NCBI GenBank assembly: GCA_024639625.1
Contig: JAHEIA010000113.1
Location: 1-6,824, forward strand
Origin: Chromatiales bacterium
GTDB taxonomy: Bacteria > Pseudomonadota > Gammaproteobacteria > Chromatiales > Chromatiaceae
DNA: 6,824 nt
Direction of reading: 5' to 3'
The stretch's first letter is position 1. The number at the start of each line of letters is the position of its first letter. The notes under the pieces were generated by a model. It worked only from the letters and a program-made list of their open reading frames with translations. It was not told the origin of the DNA and ran no database searches. This document shows positions 1 through 5,119 of this stretch, in pieces. The translations under genes were made by a program, and so were the position numbers.

Positions 1-951
1 GAGCGCCATGATCAGGCTCTCGCCCTCGACGAAAGCGAAGCTGATATTCAGGTTTCCGGCAATTCTCTGCTCCAGGTCGCCGTTGAGATAGACCTCCTCC
101 ATATCGCTCAGGCGATTCCAGAGCCGGTTGCGCAAGCCGACCACGCGTTCATTCTCCGCCGCCATCTCCTGCTGCGCGATCGCGAACGCCTCTCCCATGC
201 CGACGATCTGATGGGTCGCCAAGGTCCCGGAGCGCAGACCTCTCTCGTGCCCACCACCGTGCATCTGGGCCTCGAGCCGGACCCGCGGCTTACGCCGCAC
301 ATAGAGGGCGCCGACCCCCTTCGGTCCATAGGTTTTGTGCGCGGAGAAAGACATCAGGTCAACCTTCAACTCCTGCAGATCGATCGGCACCTTTCCCGTG
401 CTCTGCGCCGCGTCCACATGCAGCAGAATGCCCCGTTCGCGAGTCAGTTCGCCAATCGACCGGATGTCCTGGATGACTCCGATCTCGTTGTTCACGTGCA
501 TGATGGACACCAGGATCGTGTCCTCGCGCAGCGCCCCGCTCAGCCGTTCCAGCGATACCAGACCGCTCGCCTCGGGATCCAGATAGGTGACCTCGAAACC
601 CTCCCGCTCCAGCTGCCGACAGGTGTCCAACACCGCCTTGTGCTCGGTCTTGCAGGTGACGATGTGCTTGCCCTTCTTATGGTAGAAGTGAGCTGCGCCC
701 TTGATCGCAAGATTGTCCGACTCGGTCGCGCCGGACGTCCAGATGATCTCTTTCGGGTCCGCATTAACCAAGGCCGCGACCTGGGAGCGCGCACGCTCTA
801 CCGCCTCTTCCGCGTTCCATCCGTAAGGATGCGAGCGCGACGCCGGATTGCCGAATTGCCCTTCCATGGTCAGGTAGCTGCACATCTTCTCCGCCACCCT
901 CGGATCGACCGGGGTGGTCGCAGAATAATCGAGATAAATCGGTAACCTCAT
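1..951 (-). CDS. iscS: Cysteine desulfurase IscS (3' end cut off by window edge)
   Basis: IscS is a cytosolic pyridoxal-phosphate enzyme that removes sulfur from L-cysteine, giving alanine and an enzyme persulfide. The sulfur goes to the IscU scaffold for Fe-S clusters and to tRNA thiolation. The 317 visible codons begin [19 protein letters not shown], which matches the E. coli start. The conserved TEHKAVLD motif places His104, and [12 protein letters not shown] places the PLP-binding Lys206, both at the E. coli residue numbers. The last visible residues read [10 protein letters not shown], about ten codons before the expected catalytic-cysteine loop (Cys328 in E. coli), so that cysteine cannot be confirmed here. 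The family is about 404 residues long. The ATG is preceded by GGAG six bases upstream. The gene lies 35 bp downstream of iscR with no promoter seen between them, so the two are probably co-transcribed. iscU, iscA and the hsc genes would be expected beyond the left edge. Confidence 0.97.
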   Translation of the reverse strand, partial: MRLPIYLDYSATTPVDPRVAEKMCSYLTMEGQFGNPASRSHPYGWNAEEAVERARSQVAALVNADPKEIIWTSGATESDNLAIKGAAHFYHKKGKHIVTCKTEHKAVLDTCRQLEREGFEVTYLDPEASGLVSLERLSGALREDTILVSIMHVNNEIGVIQDIRSIGELTRERGILLHVDAAQSTGKVPIDLQELKVDLMSFSAHKTYGPKGVGALYVRRKPRVRLEAQMHGGGHERGLRSGTLATHQIVGMGEAFAIAQQEMAAENERVVGLRNRLWNRLSDMEEVYLNGDLEQRIAGNLNISFAFVEGESLIMAL

Positions 952-957
952 CGATCA

Positions 958-961
958 CTCC
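958..961 (-). promoter_or_regulatory. Ribosome binding site of iscS
   Basis: A GGAG on the minus strand lies six bases before the iscS ATG. It supports this start over other in-frame choices and over the out-of-frame ATG just upstream. Confidence 0.75.
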
Positions 962-986
962 GGTAAAGAAGTCTACTTCAAGCCGT

Positions 987-1469
987 TCACAGGGAGGCCT
1001 TGGTCACCATGGCCTCAACCGCGACCGGGGCGCCGTGGTCCTGTTGCCGCTGCGCCACTTCTTGGACACCTCGACGACTCACCAATTCCTGCAAGCTGAT
1101 CCGGCTCAGATAATCGTAAATGCGGCCACTGAGATCCATCCACAAGTCGTGGGTCAGGCAACGCTGATTGTTCTGACAATTGTGCGCCCCACCACAGCGC
1201 GTCGTGTCCACGTTCTCGTCCACGGCGCCGATCACCTGGGCGACAAAGATCTCTTCCGCATCGCGCCCCAGGCTGTACCCTCCGCCGGGGCCACGCACGC
1301 TCTTGACCAAAGCTTTCCTGCGCAACCGGGAAAACAACTGCTCGAGGTAGGAGAGAGAGATACCTTGGCGTTGGGCAATGTCGGACAGCGTTATCGGCCC
1401 CTGGCCCTGATGCAGCGCCAGATCCAGCATCGCCGTAACCGCATATCGACCCTTTGTGGTCAGTCTCAC
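987..1469 (-). CDS. iscR: Fe-S cluster-sensing transcriptional regulator IscR
   Basis: IscR is an Rrf2-family DNA-binding protein that carries a [2Fe-2S] cluster. In E. coli the holo form represses the isc operon. The 160 residues (E. coli 162) start [20 protein letters not shown] winged helix-turn-helix covers about residues 26-66, with the wing [11 protein letters not shown] at 59-69. The cluster ligands Cys92, Cys98, Cys104 and His107 are all present at the E. coli numbering. Glu43, the recognition-helix residue linked to discrimination between Type 1 and Type 2 sites in E. coli, is also kept. The start codon is GTG, chosen because it gives the exact family N-terminus and has a GGAG seven bases upstream. 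A promoter and a Type 1-like IscR operator lie just before it, so autorepression is likely. The C-terminal tail after about residue 140 is variable, as is usual in the family. Confidence 0.97.
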   Translation of the reverse strand: MRLTTKGRYAVTAMLDLALHQGQGPITLSDIAQRQGISLSYLEQLFSRLRRKALVKSVRGPGGGYSLGRDAEEIFVAQVIGAVDENVDTTRCGGAHNCQNNQRCLTHDLWMDLSGRIYDYLSRISLQELVSRRGVQEVAQRQQDHGAPVAVEAMVTKASL

Positions 1470-1476
1470 GTAAACG

Positions 1477-1480
1477 CTCC
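1477..1480 (-). promoter_or_regulatory. Ribosome binding site that fixes the GTG start of iscR
   Basis: A GGAG lies seven bases upstream of the GTG codon. With the conserved N-terminal sequence [10 protein letters not shown], it supports GTG as the true start. Confidence 0.7.
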
Positions 1481-1500
1481 GTTCGTCAAATCCGGCAGCT

Positions 1501-1528
1501 ACTATACAATACTGACTAATTTAGTCAA
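1501..1528 (-). promoter_or_regulatory. Sigma-70-type promoter of iscR-iscS
   Basis: On the minus strand TTGACT (1528-1523) serves as the -35 element and TATAGT (1506-1501) as the -10 element, separated by 16 bp. Both hexamers are close to consensus. The predicted transcription start falls near 1494, giving a leader of about 25 nt before the iscR GTG. The -35 element lies inside the IscR operator, an arrangement that fits repression by blocking RNA polymerase. The promoter begins about 20 bp past the cysE stop codon. Confidence 0.8.
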
Positions 1529-1532
1529 CTAT
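1508..1532 (-). promoter_or_regulatory. IscR operator, Type 1-like
   Basis: The minus strand reads ATAGTTGACTAAATTAGTCA and continues AGTAT-like to about 1508. The core TGACTAA-A-TTAGTCA (1513-1527) is a perfect 7-bp inverted repeat around one central base. From memory, the Type 1 IscR consensus is ATA(S)YYGACTRWWWYAGTCRRSTAT. The left half and the GACT/AGTC cores match it fully, and only the outer right arm deviates. Type 1 sites bind IscR carrying its [2Fe-2S] cluster. Its position over the -35 element of the iscR promoter, together with a downstream iscR that keeps all cluster ligands, supports negative autoregulation by Fe-S status. Confidence 0.85.
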
Positions 1533-1549
1533 TACCGGGGCAGGGGAAT

Positions 1550-2362
1550 TCAACTTGCCGGCTTGTCTCGATCCGCTCCCTGCGCAGCGGGCTCGTCGGC
1601 ACTCAACTCTTCCGCAGAAGACACGATTTCGCAGGCCTCCAACTCCGGCAGGGCCTCGCCTTTGGCGTCCACGCCGAGCGCCCGCATCGCCTGGTACATG
1701 GTCTCCATCTTGCGATCCATTACATGGATGTGATCCAGCATGCAGTTGATCGCGTGGGCCACCGGGTCCGGCGCGTCACGCGTGGCTCCGTAAGCGTCGA
1801 ACCCGATCTTACGCGCCGTCGCCTCGCGGTGAGGTTTATCTTCGGCGCGGGTGCGCTCGATCAACTTCCCCGGCACCCCGACCACGGTCGATCCGCCGGG
1901 AACCGATTTGACCACCACCGCATTGGAACCGATGCGCGCGCCATCTCCAATCTCGATCGGACCCAACACCTTGGCGCCTGCACCGACGACCACGTCTCTA
2001 CCGAGCGTCGGATGCCGCTTTCCCTTTTCCCAACTCGTTCCACCCAAGGTGACCCCATGGTACAGGGTGCAGTCGTCGCCGATGATCGCGGTCTCCCCGA
2101 TCACCACGCCCATTCCGTGATCAATGAAGAAGCGGCGCCCGATCTCCGCTCCAGGGTGAATCTCGATCCCGGTGATCCAGCGAGCAATGTTCGACAACAG
2201 CCGCGCCAGCCAGCACAGCCCCGCAAGCCACAGCCGGTGCGCCGCCCGATGGATCACGATCGCATGAAAACCCGGGTACAGAGTAACGATCTCGAAGGTG
2301 TTGCGAGCCGCCGGGTCACGGTCGAAAACGCAGCTAATATCCTCTTTCAGCCGTGCAAGCAT
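1550..2362 (-). CDS. cysE: Serine O-acetyltransferase, short form
   Basis: CysE transfers acetyl from acetyl-CoA to L-serine, giving O-acetylserine, the carbon acceptor for cysteine synthesis in the cytosol. The 270 residues start [22 protein letters not shown] short helical N-terminus (about 1-62) is followed by hexapeptide repeats of a left-handed beta helix (about 66-165). Active-site residues visible are Asp81-His82 in FIDHGMG and His117 in KRHPTL. Glu67 in GIEIHPGA replaces the Asp143 of E. coli CysE, which I recall as usual in short-form enzymes such as EpsC and Pseudomonas CysE. Compared with E. coli the N-terminal helical domain is much shorter. The C-terminus carries a longer segment, GFDAYG (187-192) followed by a predicted helix at 198-230, and then an acidic, Ala-rich tail from about 245. 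It lies 80 bp before iscR in the same direction, as in the cysE-isc cluster of Azotobacter. Confidence 0.95.
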   Translation of the reverse strand: MLARLKEDISCVFDRDPAARNTFEIVTLYPGFHAIVIHRAAHRLWLAGLCWLARLLSNIARWITGIEIHPGAEIGRRFFIDHGMGVVIGETAIIGDDCTLYHGVTLGGTSWEKGKRHPTLGRDVVVGAGAKVLGPIEIGDGARIGSNAVVVKSVPGGSTVVGVPGKLIERTRAEDKPHREATARKIGFDAYGATRDAPDPVAHAINCMLDHIHVMDRKMETMYQAMRALGVDAKGEALPELEACEIVSSAEELSADEPAAQGADRDKPAS

Positions 2363-2505
2363 TGTTTCTCAACCACCCGCACCCACGCATGGGGCCTGGA
2401 GCGATGTTAGCATTTCAGCCCATTATAAAGTTAGAAGAAGCGACAACCGGGCTATTATCCGGCATATCCGAGTGAATGACTAGGGTTCTGATGTACGATC
2501 CACCC
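2363..2505 (-). promoter_or_regulatory. trmJ-cysE intergenic region with candidate cysE promoter
   Basis: This 143-bp gap is the longest in the window and contains no ORF that resembles a gene. A perfect TATAAT on the minus strand (2427-2422) lies about 60 bp before the cysE ATG. The sequence at the expected -35 position is poor (CCGGTT at 17 bp spacing), so the promoter may be weak or need an activator. The implied leader contains a small hairpin, CCCA-TGCG-TGGG on the minus strand (2393-2382), extendable by two pairs across a one-base bulge. No T-tract follows the trmJ stop, so read-through from trmJ is possible. A weak GAG lies about six bases before the cysE ATG. Confidence 0.4.
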
Positions 2506-3231
2506 TTAACGACGCATCGACTTGCGTCCCTGGGCAGCACTTAACATGCCGCGTAGGATGTTGATCTCTTCGTTGTCCGGGCGGGCCCGCAGGAACAGCC
2601 TGCGCAGACGGCGTATCAACTGGGCCGATTGCTTGGGGTGGGCAAAGCCCAGATCCAGCAGCGCCTGTTCCATATGCAGGAAGAATCCCTCCATGGTGTC
2701 GGCCGAGGCGCATTCGGGCGGCGTTTGCGGCTCGTCGGGTCGACCGCGCAGCGATGCAGCCCGGATTTCGTAGGTCAACACCTGCACCGCCGCCGCGAGG
2801 TTCAGGGAAGAAAACTCCCGGTTTGCCGGGATCTGCACCAGGTAGTGGCAGCGATCGAGTTCCGCATTGCTCAGACCCGAGCTTTCCCGCCCGAACAGCA
2901 AAGCGACCGGAGCGTGCCGCGATTCGGACAGCAGACGCTCGGCACTCTCTCGCGGATCGAGCTGCGGCCAGCTCACCGTGCGCCTGCGGGCGCTCGCACC
3001 CACCACGAGCCGACAGCCCACGAGGGCCTCATCCAGCGATCGGCACACCCGAGCCCGGGCCAGAATCTCATCCGCCCCGGAGGCCCTGGCCGTGGCCTCC
3101 GCGCTGGGGAAGACACTCGGACGCACCAGCCACAGGTTTTCCAGGCACATATTCTTCATTGCCCGGGCCGTGGCTCCGATATTTCCCGGGTGGGTGGTCC
3201 CGATAAGGACTATGCGCAGGTCGTTCGGCAT
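2506..3231 (-). CDS. trmJ: tRNA (cytidine/uridine-32-2'-O-)-methyltransferase TrmJ
   Basis: TrmJ is a SPOUT-class methyltransferase that uses S-adenosylmethionine to methylate the ribose 2'-OH of residue 32 in the tRNA anticodon loop. Using the ATG at 3231 it has 241 residues (E. coli 246). The three SPOUT signatures are in order: NIGATARAMKNM (about 17-28, with the expected catalytic Arg23), LLFGRESSGLSNAEL (about 112-126) and IPANREFSSLNLAAAVQV (about 134-151), which forms the trefoil-knot cofactor site. The C-terminal part with RRLRRLFLRARPDNEEINILRG matches the family tail. An in-frame TTG at 3240 would add three residues. I prefer the ATG because MPNDLRIVL aligns with E. coli MLQNIRIVL. 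No Shine-Dalgarno sequence precedes either start. The gene is divergent from suhB. Confidence 0.95.
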   Translation of the reverse strand: MPNDLRIVLIGTTHPGNIGATARAMKNMCLENLWLVRPSVFPSAEATARASGADEILARARVCRSLDEALVGCRLVVGASARRRTVSWPQLDPRESAERLLSESRHAPVALLFGRESSGLSNAELDRCHYLVQIPANREFSSLNLAAAVQVLTYEIRAASLRGRPDEPQTPPECASADTMEGFFLHMEQALLDLGFAHPKQSAQLIRRLRRLFLRARPDNEEINILRGMLSAAQGRKSMRR

Positions 3232-3315
3232 CGGGCGCAAGCTTAGCGAAATTCTTCCGCCTGAGGAATTCTCTTTATCCGCTACTCCGCTTCCGGTATT
3301 CTTTGCGCCCCATGC
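3228..3315. repeat. 13-nt inverted repeat across the trmJ and suhB start codons
   Basis: The left arm GCATCGGGCGCAA (3228-3240) and the reverse complement of the right arm TTGCGCCCCATGC (3303-3315) agree at 12 of 13 positions. The innermost eight bases (GGGCGCAA/TTGCGCCC) are a perfect match. Each arm contains the ATG of the gene reading outward from the centre. The first few codons of both proteins contribute only the outer two or three bases, so coding similarity does not explain the match. Confidence 0.6.
3232..3311. promoter_or_regulatory. Divergent trmJ/suhB start region with inverted repeat
   Basis: This 80-bp region must contain or overlap the start signals for both genes. A 13-nt inverted repeat with one mismatch (left arm 3228-3240, right arm 3303-3315, 62-bp spacer) spans both ATG codons. 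On the plus strand TATTCT (3297-3302) is a possible -10 with TTTATC (3274-3279) as a weak -35 at 17 bp spacing, which would start the suhB transcript almost at its ATG. No Shine-Dalgarno sequence is seen on either side. The promoter call is tentative. Confidence 0.35.
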
Positions 3316-4109
3316 ACCCGACGATCAACATCGCGGTCCGAGCGGCGCGCAGCGCAGGCAAGATCTTGCTGCGCTACTTCGAACGCCTGGATACCCTCAG
3401 CGTATCCCGCAAGGGCATCAATGACTTCGTCAGCGAGGTCGACCGGAGCGCGGAACAGGCCATCATCCAAGAGTTGCGCTCGAAGTTCCCCCAGCATGCG
3501 ATCCTGGCGGAAGAAAGCGGCGCCCACGCGGGGGACGACTTCCTCTGGATCATCGATCCGCTGGACGGCACGACGAATTATCTCCACGGATTCCCCCAGT
3601 TCTCGGTCTCCATTGCCCTCCAACACAAAGGTCGGCTCGAGCATGCGGTGGTCTACGACCCGTTGCGCGAGGAACTGTTCACCGCCAGCAGAGGCGGCGG
3701 CGCGCTGCTCAACGACCGCAAACTGCGGGTTAGCAACCGCGGCGGGCTGGAAGGCGCCCTGCTCGGTACCGGATTCCCCTATCGCGATCACCGCCACCTC
3801 GACACCTACCTCGGGATGTTCCGGGCACTGGTCACGGAAACCGCCGGGATCCGCCGACCGGGATCGGCCGCCCTGGATTTTGCCTACGTCGCGGCAGGTC
3901 GCATCGATGGCTTCTGGGAACTCGGGCTGGCGCCATGGGATTTTGCCGCTGGGGCCTTGCTGGTGCGCGAGGCGGGCGGCGTAGTCAGCGACATCGCTGG
4001 CGGAGAACGGGAGCTGGAGACCGGCAACGTGGTTGCCGGCGGGATCAAGGTTCACGGCGCACTGCTGAGTGCCTTGCAGCCGTTTCTCGGCGATCACTTG
4101 AGCGCCTGA
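3312..4109 (+). CDS. suhB: Inositol-1-monophosphatase family protein SuhB
   Basis: SuhB is a Mg2+-dependent phosphatase of the inositol monophosphatase fold that hydrolyses inositol monophosphates. In E. coli it also joins the NusA-containing rRNA transcription antitermination complex. The 265 residues (E. coli 267) start MHPTINIAVRAARSAGK, close to E. coli MHPMLNIAVRAARKAG, so the ATG at 3312 is chosen over the in-frame TTG at 3303. Metal-site residues are all visible: Glu67 in AEESG, Asp82 and Asp85 in IDPLDGTTN, and Asp210 in APWDFAAG. The GSAALDFAYVAAGRIDGFWE segment (184-203) is the second family signature. It stands alone on the plus strand, divergent from trmJ and convergent with secF. 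Whether the rRNA role applies here is inferred from E. coli only. Confidence 0.95.
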   Translation: MHPTINIAVRAARSAGKILLRYFERLDTLSVSRKGINDFVSEVDRSAEQAIIQELRSKFPQHAILAEESGAHAGDDFLWIIDPLDGTTNYLHGFPQFSVSIALQHKGRLEHAVVYDPLREELFTASRGGGALLNDRKLRVSNRGGLEGALLGTGFPYRDHRHLDTYLGMFRALVTETAGIRRPGSAALDFAYVAAGRIDGFWELGLAPWDFAAGALLVREAGGVVSDIAGGERELETGNVVAGGIKVHGALLSALQPFLGDHLSA

Positions 4110-4147
4110 CGCGGGCGCAAGACCCGGCCAGGCCGCTTGACGCCGCC
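4110..4147. other. Short convergent suhB/secF gap, no clear terminator
   Basis: The 38-bp gap separates two converging stop codons. Small GC-rich stems can be drawn, such as CGGG-CGCAAGA-CCCG and CGGC-CAG-GCCG, but none is longer than about four pairs and none is followed by a T-tract on either strand. I cannot support an intrinsic terminator here. Confidence 0.5.
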
Positions 4148-5086
4148 TCAGGGTCGATCGTCGGCCTCGGCCCCCTCTTTCTGCACCGGTATCAGGTCCG
4201 CCTTGCTCACACCCATCATGATCACGGCGGTGCTCGCAACATAGATCGACGAATAGGTTCCAACCACCACGCCGAAGATCAACGCCATGGCAAAGCCGTG
4301 GATGATCTTACCGCCGAAGACGAAGAGCGATATCAGCACCAGCAGGGTGGTCAAGGACGTCATCAAGGTTCGCGACAGGGTCTGATTCAGCGAACTGTTG
4401 ATCACGCCGATCGTGGTCCCCTTGCGCATCTTGCGAAAGTTCTCCCGAATGCGGTCGTAGACCACGATCGTGTCGTTCAGCGAGTAGCCGATCACCGCCA
4501 GCAGAGCAGCCAGGACGGGCAGGTCAAACTCGATCTGGAACAGCGAAAAGAAGCCGAGGGTGATCAGCACGTCGTGTACCAGGGCGATTACCGCGCCCAC
4601 CGCGAAGCGATACTCGAAGCGCAGTGCCACGTAGATCAGGATGCCGACCAGGGCGTAGATCATGGCCAGGCCGCCGTCTTCCGTCAGTTCGTCTCCTACC
4701 TGCGGCCCGACGAACTCGACCCGCCGCAGGTCGATCCTACCCTGCGCACCCTCCTGCAGGGCAGCGTAGGCTCGATCGCTCAGCTCCGCACTGTCGACGT
4801 CGTCTCGCGGCGCTAGACGGATCAGCACGTCGCGCGAGGTGCCGAAGTGCTGCACGCTTGCGTCTTCGAACCCCTTCCCGGCGAGCACCGAGCGCACATC
4901 GGCCAGTTCCGCCGGCTGCTGGTATCCGATCTCGAGCAGCGTGCCGCCGGTGAAGTCGATACCGAAATTCAACCGCTGCACCAGCAAGCTGGCAAGCGAG
5001 ATCCCGATCAGTGTCAGAGATAGGATCAGGGCGGTCTTGCGCCCGCCCATGAAGTCGATTTTCGTCGTTCGCTTGAAAAGTTCCAT
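4148..5086 (-). CDS. secF: Protein translocase subunit SecF
   Basis: SecF is an inner-membrane partner of SecD. Together they use the proton-motive force to help pull exported proteins through SecYEG at the periplasmic side. The 312 residues (E. coli 323) show the expected order: TM1 at about 18-37, the motif FGIDFTGGTLLEI (41-53), a periplasmic P4 domain to about 137, then five further membrane segments at about 138-158, 162-182, 189-209, 241-258 and 263-290. The signature GYSLNDTIVVYDRIRENFRK (200-219) is present. Asp205 and Arg239 sit 34 residues apart, the same spacing as E. coli Asp213 and Arg247, which have been implicated in proton-coupled function. The gene follows secD after 33 bp with no promoter seen between, so it is probably co-transcribed. 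No strong Shine-Dalgarno is evident before the ATG. Confidence 0.97.
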   Translation of the reverse strand: MELFKRTTKIDFMGGRKTALILSLTLIGISLASLLVQRLNFGIDFTGGTLLEIGYQQPAELADVRSVLAGKGFEDASVQHFGTSRDVLIRLAPRDDVDSAELSDRAYAALQEGAQGRIDLRRVEFVGPQVGDELTEDGGLAMIYALVGILIYVALRFEYRFAVGAVIALVHDVLITLGFFSLFQIEFDLPVLAALLAVIGYSLNDTIVVYDRIRENFRKMRKGTTIGVINSSLNQTLSRTLMTSLTTLLVLISLFVFGGKIIHGFAMALIFGVVVGTYSSIYVASTAVIMMGVSKADLIPVQKEGAEADDRP

Positions 5087-5119
5087 GGATGTCAGATCTT
5101 ATCCTGTTTGGGCCGCCGC

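Noticed and set aside
211..945. Plus-strand open frame (244 codons) opposite iscS
   Set aside because: It is a shadow of iscS, which carries all family motifs on the minus strand. The translation resembles no protein I know.
1724..2410. Plus-strand open frame opposite cysE
   Set aside because: It is antisense to a clear serine acetyltransferase gene and has no motif of its own.
2454..2459. GATAAT on the minus strand as a second -10 for cysE
   Set aside because: No reasonable -35 hexamer lies 15-19 bp upstream, and the TATAAT nearer to cysE is a better match.
2449..2465. CCGG...CCGG stem downstream of trmJ as an intrinsic terminator
   Set aside because: The stem is only four pairs and no run of T follows on the minus strand.
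3282..4097. Minus-strand open frame opposite suhB (271 codons)
   Set aside because: It mirrors suhB codons, and the plus-strand reading has every metal-binding motif of the inositol monophosphatase family.
3935..4816. Plus-strand open frame running from suhB into the region opposite secF
   Set aside because: It overlaps suhB in another frame and is antisense to secF. The composition is unlike a real protein, with many His, Gln and Asp residues.
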